From Patescibacteria group bacterium (GTDB lineage Bacteria > Patescibacteriota > Minisyncoccia > Phycocordibacterales > PALSA-1337), in NCBI GenBank assembly GCA_018970245.1, contig JAGWWT010000009.1, positions 1 to 45,301 of the forward strand: DNA of 45,301 nt, read 5' to 3'. Every line of letters starts with the position of its first letter. The first letter of the stretch is position 1. The translations under genes were made by a program, and so were the position numbers. Shown here piece after piece: positions 6,457 through 14,974 of the stretch. The notes below the pieces were generated by a model. It was not told where the DNA came from, ran no database searches, and saw only the letters and a program-made list of their open reading frames with translations.

Positions 6457-9400
6457 CAAAACGAATTGTATTGCTGGCTGCCTTTCTCTTCGCGCTGCCC
6501 GCGTGGGCTGGGACGTACTATGCCAATTTCTCGACAGGCAACAATTCCAATTCTGGAACTTCGCAAGCATCTCCGTGGAAAACTTTCCCCGGCATGAACA
6601 CAAGTGCATCTTGTGCGGGGGGCAATCCAACCTATACGCCCACAGCAGGTGATAAATTCATCCTTTCCGGTAACGTCACATGGCCTGCGGCTTGCTTCGA
6701 GTGGTCATGGACGTGGAGCGGAACGTCCGCATCGCCCATTTACATTGGTGTGTGCAGCAGCACGGATTCCGCGAGTCCTTGCTTTGGAGGAACAAGCTGG
6801 CCTTCGACGGGATGGACGCAGCCGGTTTTTGATCTCAACTACACGAAAGCTCAGAACACGACGCCTGATACTTATCGGCAGGATGTGATCTACGAGACAG
6901 GAAACTACGTCATTTTCGATAACTTTCAAGAACTTCACGCGAACGTCCCGGCGGCCTCCGCTAGTATCGCTGGACAGGTAGGCGTAGGACTTTATGCTTA
7001 CAATACAACCGGAGTCACACTGGAAAACGCGAAGTTTACTGACTGGGTCTCCACCGACTCAGCTACGGTCGGAAGTACGACGTACTATTACACGGCTGGA
7101 GGAATGTACGGAGTCAACGTCGTAAACAACGTCACTGTCTCGGACGCGAACGGTTATGCTTCCGTAGGGGGCACGAGGTATAACCAGGGATTTGGGGGAG
7201 CGTGCAAGAATTGCGGCGAGATTAAGAACAGCACGTTTCACGACGTGTGGGGAGCCTGCTTCACTCCTTTGACTAGCTGCCACGATAACAACCTGTACAA
7301 CGTCTATCAGGGAACTCCCACAAGCGGCAGTGCTACTTCAGTAGCCAATCTGCTCGGTGTCCATACTCTAGTCATCGAGGACACGAACCCGTGCGGCGGA
7401 AGCACTTCTTCGGGTGGCTCCAAAATCTACAACAACTGGATCCATGACAATTTAGCGGGTGTGAACATCTTTGTGAAGTTTAATTCGTTCGTATACAACA
7501 ACGTCCTTGCCCATAATGGCAACAACGACGGAATACGCTTCTGCCTGCCTGGTTCTAGCTACAACACGTCGTCTGCCGTAGGGTACGTCTATAACAACAC
7601 AATTGATTGCTCAAACGGGCTCATCTGTGTCGGAGGCGGTAGTCCCGACGTGTTCAATGGGACCCTGATTGTCCGAAACAACGTTCTAATCAGCGGAAGT
7701 GCAACTATCGGATTAAATGGTTCTGGCTATGCCACGGTTGCAACTTTGACGCAAGATCATAATCGCAGCGGCCCAAGTCCCGGCATGTCCTCTGCTGAGG
7801 CCAGTCAGTACGGATTCGTCTACGCCAACCTGTATAAGCCATCATTGTCCGACCCGAACACGGTAGGACAAGGCGTGAACCTTAGCGGAAGCTGCGGTGG
7901 TAATTTCGTCGCTCTGTGCCAAGACACGAGCGGTGCTCCGTGGTTTGGCGGAGCCTATATCAACCGTGGTTCCTCATGGGACTTGGGCGCGTTCATGGCG
8001 CAGGGCGGAGGCGGGAGTACAGGGCCGCCCAGCGCAGCGATAACCTCTCCTTCTGCCGGGACCGTCACTGGTTCGGTCAGCTTCACGGCTACCTGCACGC
8101 CACAAGGAAGCGCAACGGTCAGTACCATCCAGCTCTACATAGACGGATTCCCATTTGGCGCGGCAGGTACGGCCTCTCCTTATACGCTATCTTGGGATAC
8201 CAATACGGCAAGCAACGCGCGCTCCCATGCTTTGACAGCAGTCTGCACCGATAGCAACAGTCAGACCGGAAGTGCTGGCCCAGTAAATGCTACCCCAGCG
8301 AATACCCATGCGAATGGTGGGTTCGTGTCCGATTCGGTATGGGCTCCAGGGATACCGAATATCTCGTTCACGACGCAAACGACCGGAAGCGAAACATACA
8401 ACTACTGCATCACGCCGAACAGCACCACGAATAACGACAATGAGACTGGGCTCTCCCAAGCGCTTCCGACAGGGTACGGGGATTTCGCTACGATCATCGC
8501 AATCCGTGCCGGAGGGTATATCCAGGCGTACAACAATGGCGTGGGATACACGACCGATGCGGGACCCACGGCATACCCGGTTGTCACGGGGACAAATTAC
8601 TGCTTTGCCATGACGCCGGATCTGGGATCTGGTACGTATACGGTGGCGGAGACTTCTCCGAGCGCGGTAACGATCGCCACGAACTTCCAGTTCCGGGCGT
8701 CTGCCTCTAGCCTGAGCTACCTGAGCGCCTACGCAACGAATAACTCGACTCCGGATACAGTGGTGGTGAACAGCTTCGCCATCGCTGGATCGGCGGTCCT
8801 TTCGTTCAACCCTGGCAATCTTAATTTTGGCAACGTGACTAACACCACAACTTCGATGCTTACGGATGCGGTGACGGTGGCGAGTGGCCCGGCAACAGGA
8901 GTCAGCGCGGTTGTTGCCGGAACCGGATTCTCGCTGGACGCTTCGAGCACTTGCAGCACGTCGATCAGTGCAGCCTGCAACTACGTGGTGGACTTCACTC
9001 CTCCAAGCACCGGAAGCTATTCTGGAACGCTTACCGTCACAAGCTCGGCAACGGGAAGCCCGCAGGTATTCACGCTGAGTGGGTCTGGTGTGGCTGCTAC
9101 TCCTCCCACTCTGACATTTAGCCCCACTTCCAACATTGACTTTGGCGGAGTGCAGATTCATACCTCGTCCAGTGTCCAGACAATCACAGTGGGAGTAGTA
9201 AACGGCCCTGCTACAGCCAGCAGCATCGTGATTGGTGGACTCAATGCCAAGGACTTCAAGATTGTATCCAATTCTGCTACAGATTGCCGGGCGAGCATGG
9301 TGGATGGTTGTCAGATAGCGGTGCAGACTACTCCTCAGGCAAACGGGATTGAGATAGGTTCTATAGTGTTTACAAGTAATGGTAATCTATCACCATACAC

Positions 9401-9461
9401 CATCAACTTGCAGGTCAACAGTGTGAACACTCAGAAACCTGCCCCTACTGGATCACTATAA
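6453..9461 (+). CDS. Secreted parallel beta-helix protein with Ig-like and choice-of-anchor D domains
   Basis: 1002 residues. Residues 1-19 (MTKRIVLLAAFLFALPAWA) are a cleavable Sec signal peptide. Residues about 20-500 are a parallel beta-helix rich in N-N-T/V ladders (YNNWIHDN, VYNNTID). Residues about 525-615 are a bacterial Ig-like domain (SVSFTATCTP). Two choice-of-anchor D/ASPM-SPD2-Hydin domains follow (LSFNPGNLNFGNV; LTFSPTSNIDFGGV). This architecture is typical of secreted soil-bacterial, notably Acidobacteriota, proteins rather than classic phage tails, so host acquisition is plausible. The last roughly 130 codons return to phage-like codon use. It may be a spike, glycan-binding or matrix protein. 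Confidence 0.65.
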   Translation: MTKRIVLLAAFLFALPAWAGTYYANFSTGNNSNSGTSQASPWKTFPGMNTSASCAGGNPTYTPTAGDKFILSGNVTWPAACFEWSWTWSGTSASPIYIGVCSSTDSASPCFGGTSWPSTGWTQPVFDLNYTKAQNTTPDTYRQDVIYETGNYVIFDNFQELHANVPAASASIAGQVGVGLYAYNTTGVTLENAKFTDWVSTDSATVGSTTYYYTAGGMYGVNVVNNVTVSDANGYASVGGTRYNQGFGGACKNCGEIKNSTFHDVWGACFTPLTSCHDNNLYNVYQGTPTSGSATSVANLLGVHTLVIEDTNPCGGSTSSGGSKIYNNWIHDNLAGVNIFVKFNSFVYNNVLAHNGNNDGIRFCLPGSSYNTSSAVGYVYNNTIDCSNGLICVGGGSPDVFNGTLIVRNNVLISGSATIGLNGSGYATVATLTQDHNRSGPSPGMSSAEASQYGFVYANLYKPSLSDPNTVGQGVNLSGSCGGNFVALCQDTSGAPWFGGAYINRGSSWDLGAFMAQGGGGSTGPPSAAITSPSAGTVTGSVSFTATCTPQGSATVSTIQLYIDGFPFGAAGTASPYTLSWDTNTASNARSHALTAVCTDSNSQTGSAGPVNATPANTHANGGFVSDSVWAPGIPNISFTTQTTGSETYNYCITPNSTTNNDNETGLSQALPTGYGDFATIIAIRAGGYIQAYNNGVGYTTDAGPTAYPVVTGTNYCFAMTPDLGSGTYTVAETSPSAVTIATNFQFRASASSLSYLSAYATNNSTPDTVVVNSFAIAGSAVLSFNPGNLNFGNVTNTTTSMLTDAVTVASGPATGVSAVVAGTGFSLDASSTCSTSISAACNYVVDFTPPSTGSYSGTLTVTSSATGSPQVFTLSGSGVAATPPTLTFSPTSNIDFGGVQIHTSSSVQTITVGVVNGPATASSIVIGGLNAKDFKIVSNSATDCRASMVDGCQIAVQTTPQANGIEIGSIVFTSNGNLSPYTINLQVNSVNTQKPAPTGSL

Positions 9462-9471
9462 GGAGATATGG

Positions 9472-9966
9472 ATGCCAATCTATTATAACAATGGCAAGAA
9501 TACCCTCGCGGTGAATCCAGTCCCGCCGACCTGCCTGATGCCAGGAGACGGTAAGTACATGCTGGGCCTGTCCGTGGCAGCCGGGATTGCCCCCACTCCG
9601 GGACAGGTGCAGGAGCCCAATGACAGCAATGTGCTGTTTGAGGCTGTCAACGTGAATGACCGGAGCATCGCTATCAACTTGGCTCCTCGCCCAATGGGTG
9701 GTTCCACTCCCGGACTTCTGGTCCAAGTCAGCGCGGATGGTGATCCTGGGGCAGCGGAGATAGACATCCAGGATGCCGCTGTGGATGCCGATGGTGCTTA
9801 CCTTACTCCGAACAATGCCGTCTACAAGATCACCGCCTGGACCCTCAACGGTGCAGTCTATACGGCATGGACGGAACTGCAACCGGAATCCGGGAGATTT
9901 GTCACCCTGAAGGTGATTGCCAATCCTAATGGAGTGAAGTTCACGGCCAAAGCCGTCTACGTCTAA
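9472..9966 (+). CDS. Hypothetical virion-associated protein
   Basis: 164 residues with a clean AAGGAG before the ATG. The sequence is beta-rich, with Pro/Gly turns and a repeated PTP/PNG pattern, and it lacks export signals. It lies directly upstream of the TerS candidate, whose ATG follows its stop without a gap. Position and composition would fit a small capsid-decoration or head-associated protein, but I recognise no family. Confidence 0.55.
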   Translation: MPIYYNNGKNTLAVNPVPPTCLMPGDGKYMLGLSVAAGIAPTPGQVQEPNDSNVLFEAVNVNDRSIAINLAPRPMGGSTPGLLVQVSADGDPGAAEIDIQDAAVDADGAYLTPNNAVYKITAWTLNGAVYTAWTELQPESGRFVTLKVIANPNGVKFTAKAVYV

Positions 9967-10437
9967 ATGGAAACGCAGAACGGATATAAGGCAGCAGAGG
10001 CATCCTTCCTCAAGGCTATCAGGAAGGACAAGAGCCTCATTGCCAAGAACAAGCTGAAGGGCTACCGCATCAATACCAAGGTGAAGCGAGCCCTCCGGCA
10101 GAGCACCGTAGAGTACTTCCGGGAAATATTGGATGATGCCACGGAAACCCGGCTTTGGATGGTATTCATGACCGGGAAGATTCCCAGGGAGGGGCCGGAT
10201 GGGAAAGTGGTTCTGGATGACTTTGGCAATCCTGTTCTGGATGATGTGGAGCTGAATCCCATCTCTTGGAAAGCCTTCGAGAAGGCCGTTGAGTACAAAC
10301 GGGGCAGGCCGATTGTCACCCTCCGTTCTGAGGACGATCAAGGCACCGACTCCAAGGCAATCGAGATCAATATCATTGGTGCTACTCCCGAGTTCTTTGA
10401 GGAACAGGCAAAAGCGCGGGGATTCCTAACCCGCTGA
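9967..10437 (+). CDS. Candidate small terminase subunit
   Basis: 156 residues, highly charged and mostly helical. The N-terminal 60 residues are rich in Lys/Arg (FLKAIRKDKSLIAKNKLKGYR), suitable for DNA binding, and an acidic mid-region follows. The assignment as TerS rests on location immediately before terL and on size. No unmistakable HTH motif is visible, so an alternative packaging or head role is possible. Its ATG abuts the previous stop and no separate ribosome-binding site is seen. Confidence 0.45.
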   Translation: METQNGYKAAEASFLKAIRKDKSLIAKNKLKGYRINTKVKRALRQSTVEYFREILDDATETRLWMVFMTGKIPREGPDGKVVLDDFGNPVLDDVELNPISWKAFEKAVEYKRGRPIVTLRSEDDQGTDSKAIEINIIGATPEFFEEQAKARGFLTR

Positions 10438-10438
10438 G

Positions 10439-10451
10439 TGTAATGATTACA
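10439..10451. repeat. Dispersed palindrome TGTAATGATTACA
   Basis: Exact, central G, one base after the TGA of the TerS candidate and five bases before the terL ATG. It occupies the place where a Shine-Dalgarno would be expected. Confidence 0.92.
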
Positions 10452-10456
10452 TTCTG

Positions 10457-12037
10457 ATGGCTATCAAAATAGCATTGCAGCCTCAGCAAGCCTTCCTGGG
10501 TTATCTGATCGAGAAGTCCAGGGCTTCTTGGATCGGATATGGTGGTTCCCGTGGTGGTGGTAAGTCCGGGGCCATCCGGCGCATCATGCTGAATCGCCGG
10601 GCCAAGCACCCTCACACGGATGGTCAGATACTTCGACGGGTATGGGATGATGTGGAAAAGAACCACATCAATAAGATGTGGGAAGAGTTCCCGGCTCTCC
10701 ATGACTACTACAAGGCCACATCCCACGTTATTGAGCTGCCCGAGTCTCTTGGTGGTGGAAAGATATTCTTCAGCGCGGCTGAGAATGCCATCGACGTTGA
10801 GCGCAAGGCATTCGGTCCAGAGTTCTATGACATCATGGTGGATCAGGCCGAACAGTTCACGGAGCGTGAATTGTCCCAGCTCAAGACTACTTGCCGCTGG
10901 CCTGGAGTCCCGGATGGATCGTGCAAGTTCATCCTGCCATTCAATCCTGGCGGGGTTGGGGCCGCATTCTTGCAGCGGGTGTTCTACCTGAAGGACTACC
11001 ATGAAAGAGAAATCCCAGAGGACTATGTGTTCCTTCAGGCTTATGGTTGGGATAACGTTGAATGGTCCCGTGCAGCTCTGGCAGCCGATGGGTATGTCGG
11101 GGATTGTCTGGGTCATAAGTGCGGCAAGTGCGGGCCATGTGTTTACTATTCCTGGGATAGTGAGACACGGTTTAAGTACTATACTACCCGCAGCCAATAC
11201 GGACAGGAGCAGAACAGGCTCCCCGCACACATGAGAGCTGGACAGCTCCTTGGAGACTTCAAGAAGTTCTCCGGCCAGTACTTCTCTAACTTTGATGAGG
11301 CTGTCCACAAGTGGGAGCTGGGGGATATTGACTTCAAACCGTGGTGGCCCGTGTGGGGCTCTCTTGACTGGGGCTACCAGCACTCCTCTTCCTTCCATTG
11401 GCACACTCAGGCCGGGTACGTGAATGATAAGGGTGAGTCCAAGAGACTGGTCATCACCTTCCGGGAGTTCCTTGCAGACCATTTGTCTGAGCGTGCCTTG
11501 GCAGAAGAGATATGCGCGATCAATGGTGATCTGAAGCTGTCCAATATCTACGCGGGGCATGATCTGTGGAAGAAGGACAATGCTGGGGAGACTAAGGAAC
11601 AGGCTATGTCCAAGGTGTTTGTCTCCCACGGACTGCCATCCCTCAAGAAAGCGGCTATTGACAGGGTAGATGGATGGCGATTCCTGCATCGGGCACTGGA
11701 TGAGGGTGAGTGGATCATCACGGGCAACTGCAAGATGGCTCTCCGGGCTCTCCCTGTGGCCGTGTTCGATGAGAAAAAGAACAATGAGGACATCCTCAAG
11801 ACGAATACTCCAGAGGATGATGTCCTTGATGAGCTGAGATATGGCCTGTACTCCCAGTTTGCTGTTCGGGATGTGCCCCTCAACGTCAAGATTGCCGAGA
11901 GATCGTCCCATTTGACCGATAGGACCAACCGGAACATCCTCATTATGCGGCTCAATGCCGAACAGGACAGGAAAGTAAGGAATGCCGGGCTTGTGAACAA
12001 CCGGGCATCCTCCAGATACCGGAGATTTGGGTCATGA
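10457..12037 (+). CDS. terL: Terminase large subunit
   Basis: 526 residues, normal length for TerL, the ATP-driven motor and nuclease that packages phage DNA into proheads. The Walker A motif is GGSRGGGKS (29-37). The Walker B-like strand is DIMVDQAEQ (125-133), with Gln in place of the usual Glu directly after the Asp. The C-terminal RNase H-like nuclease shows LDWGY (Asp 304), AGHD (Asp 369) and an acidic cluster PEDDVLDE (453-459). A CGKCGPC knuckle at about 222-228 is an unusual insertion. No Shine-Dalgarno precedes the ATG; the dispersed palindrome sits there instead. The gene overlaps the next by 4 bases. Confidence 0.92.
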   Translation: MAIKIALQPQQAFLGYLIEKSRASWIGYGGSRGGGKSGAIRRIMLNRRAKHPHTDGQILRRVWDDVEKNHINKMWEEFPALHDYYKATSHVIELPESLGGGKIFFSAAENAIDVERKAFGPEFYDIMVDQAEQFTERELSQLKTTCRWPGVPDGSCKFILPFNPGGVGAAFLQRVFYLKDYHEREIPEDYVFLQAYGWDNVEWSRAALAADGYVGDCLGHKCGKCGPCVYYSWDSETRFKYYTTRSQYGQEQNRLPAHMRAGQLLGDFKKFSGQYFSNFDEAVHKWELGDIDFKPWWPVWGSLDWGYQHSSSFHWHTQAGYVNDKGESKRLVITFREFLADHLSERALAEEICAINGDLKLSNIYAGHDLWKKDNAGETKEQAMSKVFVSHGLPSLKKAAIDRVDGWRFLHRALDEGEWIITGNCKMALRALPVAVFDEKKNNEDILKTNTPEDDVLDELRYGLYSQFAVRDVPLNVKIAERSSHLTDRTNRNILIMRLNAEQDRKVRNAGLVNNRASSRYRRFGS

Positions 12038-12351
12038 TGTGGCCCTTTATACATCGAAGTGAGCATGAATCGGCTATGAAGCTGAAGGATGCTGAAATTA
12101 AGGCACTCTGTGAGCTGGTTGAAGATAAAAGGGAGCAGATCAGGCTCCTTGAATCTCTTTTGACCACTCCAAAGTGTAATGATTACACCAAGGAGGCTCC
12201 TAAGAAGGCCCCGGAAGCCAAGTTTGTGCCTTCCAGCCGATCTGGATGGAGAAGTATGGTCCAGGTTGCCAGTGATGAGACAATTCCAGCGCCTAGTGAC
12301 TCGCATCAGGCGCTAGAGCAGCGAGTGAGGGAACAAGGAGGTTCCACGTAA
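12034..12351 (+). CDS. Small coiled-coil protein carrying an embedded palindrome
   Basis: 105 residues, start ATGA overlapping the terL stop. Residues about 15-45 (MKLKDAEIKALCELVEDKRE) form a coiled coil; the rest is Lys/Pro/Ser-rich and probably disordered. The palindrome at 12175-12187 encodes CNDY at residues 48-51, in the linker after the coil. The same peptide appears in two unrelated proteins of this phage. The role is unknown; being within the packaging block suggests a virion or assembly function. Confidence 0.6.
   Translation: MMWPFIHRSEHESAMKLKDAEIKALCELVEDKREQIRLLESLLTTPKCNDYTKEAPKKAPEAKFVPSSRSGWRSMVQVASDETIPAPSDSHQALEQRVREQGGST
12175..12187. repeat. Dispersed palindrome TGTAATGATTACA
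   Basis: Exact, central G, inside the coiled-coil gene (reads CNDY). Confidence 0.92.
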
Positions 12352-12767
12352 TGGCATTCATGCACGGTAAGTTCAGAGAGCCACGCGCAGAGGGCGAAAA
12401 GTCCATGCCGGGCAAGTCTCCGAAGGACCATGAGATGGAACATGGCAAGTCAATGGCTCCTCATGGTGGTTCTGAGGAGAAACACGTCACAGAAACCCAT
12501 CCGGGTGAGACACAGCCCCATCCGGTCACTGGAGTCCACGCTTTTCATGCTCATCACATGGGGAGTGGCAAGTTCAAGAGCCATACCCACCATGATGGGG
12601 GAGAAGTGGAGACTCGGCACCACCCGAACGAGGCCGATCTGCACCAAGCTCACAAGGATGCCTTCCCGGATGAGTTCGGTGATGACGATGGCACCAGCCA
12701 AGGAGAAGGAAGTGACTTTTCCGACTCTCTCAGTGGAGTTGGTGGCATGATGGGAGATGGTGAGTAA
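12351..12767 (+). CDS. Histidine-rich hypothetical protein
   Basis: 138 residues with many His clustered between residues 25 and 105 (HAFHAHHMG, SHTHHDGG, TRHHP) and an acidic Asp/Glu-Gly tail. The composition suggests metal binding or a disordered linker; no fold is recognised. The ATG shares one base with the previous stop (TAATG) and is preceded by AAGGAGG, so it is well translated. It lies between terL and portal, where phages keep small head proteins. Confidence 0.6.
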   Translation: MAFMHGKFREPRAEGEKSMPGKSPKDHEMEHGKSMAPHGGSEEKHVTETHPGETQPHPVTGVHAFHAHHMGSGKFKSHTHHDGGEVETRHHPNEADLHQAHKDAFPDEFGDDDGTSQGEGSDFSDSLSGVGGMMGDGE

Positions 12768-13085
12768 TTGTCCGGTCTTGGACAAGCCTATCTCCCGAAG
12801 TTGCCAGTGCCCAACTTCTCTCTAGACAATCCGTACTGGGTTGACCCGAGAAAGCACTGGGGATGGTTGCGCCCGGAGTACAGGCCCCGGCTAAGTGCCA
12901 GGGATTTTCTGTACGCCTGTACTTGGGAGATCAGGAGATGGGATGTCCACGGTGCCGCTTGCGTTCGGATGGCCCGCATCAACAGTTTCAAAGTTCTTGG
13001 AGTAATGCCCTTCAAGTACAAGGATCGACTTGTAGTACACATCAAGAATCAGAAAAAGGAGCAGGATAATGAGAAAGTGGCTTAG
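12768..13085 (+). CDS. Hypothetical protein with TTG start
   Basis: 105 residues; the TTG directly follows the previous TAA, with GGAGATGG upstream. The sequence is aromatic and basic (WVDPRKHWGWLRPEYRPRLS) and ends in a Lys-rich tail. No ATG is available before the conserved-looking region, which supports the TTG. It overlaps the next gene by 17 bases. No family recognised. Confidence 0.55.
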   Translation: MSGLGQAYLPKLPVPNFSLDNPYWVDPRKHWGWLRPEYRPRLSARDFLYACTWEIRRWDVHGAACVRMARINSFKVLGVMPFKYKDRLVVHIKNQKKEQDNEKVA

Positions 13086-13917
13086 CTTAGCAGTTCTGAC
13101 TCTCCTTGTCGCCTTTGCATTCGTCTCGGCTGATGCACAGGTGGGCAAGAACGGAGAGAGTGATCTGTCCCATGTTGGTGGAGTCTATGTGTCCAGCAAC
13201 TATGCAAACTGGACAATGACCGTAGACAATCCCACCACGGTTGCTGCCGCATCCCCGGCTACTCTGATTCTCAGACAGCCCGGACAAGTGCTCCCTGATG
13301 GCAGAACCATCTATCCCTATGTGGGAGAAGTGGTAAATGTTGGATCAGGAGCAAATCAGGAAGCCGTCACCCTCACGGCTACATCAGGGTGCTTCCTGAA
13401 TGCCCCGGTTGACTCCTGCACGATCACGGGTAACACATCCAACACACATGGCCGTGGAGATGTTGTGGCCTCCGGCACAAATGGCGTCGGTGAGGCTACT
13501 CAAGATGCCGGGAATAATGGTGGTGGACTGGTCTACTGGTCCAATGATGGTGGGATAGTTGCTCTCTCCACAGGCGGCACAACCACCACGGTCTGCACTG
13601 GCTGCATCCCTATTAACTCTCTGGTGCTGGGAGTTGTGGCCAGAGTTACCACCACAATCACGTCTGCTTGCACTGGCTGGGAGTTGGGTGATGGCACAAC
13701 GGCTGCCCGGTTTACGGCTAATAACACCAATCTGACAGCCGGGACCGTATCTGCCCTCAATACCCAGACCACTTCTGGTGTGGCATCCACAACCACTGGG
13801 ATGCTCAACATCAGCACAGCTAAAAACATCGTGGCTACTTGTGCTACAGGTAATCCGGGTGCCGGGGCTCTCCACGTCAAGGCATTCGGATATATCCTCG
13901 CCACTCCGAACCAGTAA
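13069..13917 (+). CDS. Sec-exported beta-rich protein inside the packaging block
   Basis: 282 residues. Residues 1-23 (MRKWLSLAVLTLLVAFAFVSADA) form a signal peptide with an ADA-type cleavage site. The mature part is Thr/Gly/Val-rich beta sequence with several Cys (CFLNAPVDSC, CTGC). AAGGAG precedes the ATG at 8 bases. A signal peptide is odd for a head gene between terL and portal; it may be a periplasmic or surface protein, or a decoration protein that gained an export signal. The fibre proteins at 2263-9461 show the same habit. Confidence 0.6.
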   Translation: MRKWLSLAVLTLLVAFAFVSADAQVGKNGESDLSHVGGVYVSSNYANWTMTVDNPTTVAAASPATLILRQPGQVLPDGRTIYPYVGEVVNVGSGANQEAVTLTATSGCFLNAPVDSCTITGNTSNTHGRGDVVASGTNGVGEATQDAGNNGGGLVYWSNDGGIVALSTGGTTTTVCTGCIPINSLVLGVVARVTTTITSACTGWELGDGTTAARFTANNTNLTAGTVSALNTQTTSGVASTTTGMLNISTAKNIVATCATGNPGAGALHVKAFGYILATPNQ

Positions 13918-14138
13918 TGCCAACCGAGAACTTCAAGTCAGAGAATGCCTATAGGAAGTGGAACGCCTATAGACATATTCACGGAATCCCGGCTCCCAAC
14001 TTGACCACGGCTGTTGTAGCCGGAGTTCCACACAAAGTCCAGCACAGCAGCCTTAGTCGGCCTAAGCCCCAAGCCGAGAAGAGGCTCAAGGCTGTGGAGA
14101 AAAAGAGGAGGGGCTGGAAGAGTGCTGGAGGAGGATAA
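13917..14138 (+). CDS. Small basic protein
   Basis: 73 residues, Lys/Arg-rich at the C-terminus (EKRLKAVEKKRRGWK). The ATG shares a base with the preceding TAA and has no independent Shine-Dalgarno, implying coupled translation. The charge pattern suits DNA or RNA binding; no family is recognised. Two more short genes follow in the same block. Confidence 0.5.
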   Translation: MPTENFKSENAYRKWNAYRHIHGIPAPNLTTAVVAGVPHKVQHSSLSRPKPQAEKRLKAVEKKRRGWKSAGGG

Positions 14139-14140
14139 AG

Positions 14141-14341
14141 ATGGCGAAGTGGCTACAGGCAGCAAGGGAAAGGATGGAGAGGAAGGGCACTGTGGGTAAG
14201 TTCACCCGCAGAGCCAAGAAGTCCGGCAGGAGTGTTGGGTCTGAAGCCCAGCACGTCCTACACAGCAGCTCAGCGTCCGGCACGGAGAAGAAGGAAGCCA
14301 ACTTCGCACGGATGGCTAAGCGTCACTGGAAGCCTCTCTAG
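14141..14341 (+). CDS. Very basic small protein
   Basis: 66 residues with AGGAGG about 6 bases upstream of the ATG. About a quarter of residues are Lys or Arg (MAKWLQAARERMERKG, TRRAKKSGRS). This could be a small DNA-condensing or head-interior protein, but no homologous family is known to me. The palindrome at 14346 follows its stop. Confidence 0.55.
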   Translation: MAKWLQAARERMERKGTVGKFTRRAKKSGRSVGSEAQHVLHSSSASGTEKKEANFARMAKRHWKPL

Positions 14342-14345
14342 TAGA

Positions 14346-14358
14346 TGTAATCATTACA
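14346..14358. repeat. Dispersed palindrome TGTAATCATTACA
   Basis: Exact, central C, five bases after a TAG stop and upstream of the next Shine-Dalgarno. Confidence 0.92.
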
Positions 14359-14381
14359 CTTTCGATGAAGGGAGAATGAAG

Positions 14382-14633
14382 ATGGCAGAGTCACCAGCAG
14401 AGAAAGCGGCCCGAGAGAAAGCCGAACAGGAAGAACGTATCAAAGCTCAGATCCCGTTTGATCCGGCCAAGCATGGAGTGGGCACGGCTCCGGTAGTTGA
14501 GCCCGAGTCCGTCAAGGAGTTGTTCCATAAGGTAGTGAAGCCTCTCATGCAGAGAGTGGAAGCATTGGAGAAGAGGCTCAGTCCTAAGACTCTGGCTCTC
14601 AATCCGGCCCCAGACTCAACAAAAGTCCAGTAA
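14382..14633 (+). CDS. Small charged helical protein
   Basis: 83 residues from ATG 14382, which has GGGAG at good distance; ATG 14376 in the same frame is too close to it. The N-terminal half (EKAAREKAEQEERIKAQ) is a charged helix. The C-terminal half has a second helix (VKPLMQRVEALEKRL), probably oligomerising. A longer open frame runs upstream through the previous gene and is not used. Function unknown. Confidence 0.5.
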   Translation: MAESPAEKAAREKAEQEERIKAQIPFDPAKHGVGTAPVVEPESVKELFHKVVKPLMQRVEALEKRLSPKTLALNPAPDSTKVQ

Positions 14634-14974
14634 TGTTCACTGTCAACGCAGCCGGGGCCAAGCTGACTCCCACCCTGTTTATTGATCTGTACCACAGAGC
14701 AAAGAAGCTGGCCCCTCCACGGTTCCTTACCCTCCGTATCCACCCGGATAGGTATAAGGAGCTATACGCTCTGGCAGAAATACCGGAGTCCATCCAGATT
14801 GGACCAACTCCTGGCCCTCTCGGCAGGCAGATCGTGCGGGTAGCCTGCATCAAGCCCCCGCTAGGGGTAGCGGATGGGATAGCCATCCAACTGGACGACA
14901 AGGCTGATCCATCCAAGATGGTATTTGAGATTCACGGCATAGCCGAGATGATTGTGGACAATTTACTTACATGA
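14633..14974 (+). CDS. Hypothetical protein
   Basis: 113 residues of mixed alpha/beta sequence (FLTLRIHPDRYKELYALAEI). The start overlaps the prior stop as TAATG and its end overlaps the next start as ATGA, so it is in a tight translational chain. No motif is recognised. Location next to portal suggests a head-related role. Confidence 0.5.
   Translation: MFTVNAAGAKLTPTLFIDLYHRAKKLAPPRFLTLRIHPDRYKELYALAEIPESIQIGPTPGPLGRQIVRVACIKPPLGVADGIAIQLDDKADPSKMVFEIHGIAEMIVDNLLT

Noticed and set aside
8187-9161. 324-codon Arg/Ser-rich antisense frame in the anchor-D gene
   Set aside because: Low-complexity complement of a Ser/Thr/Gly-rich gene without start signals.
10382-11911. 509-codon open frame antisense to terL
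   Set aside because: It is a shadow created by codon bias of terL; no ribosome-binding site or family motif, and terL motifs are clear on the other strand.
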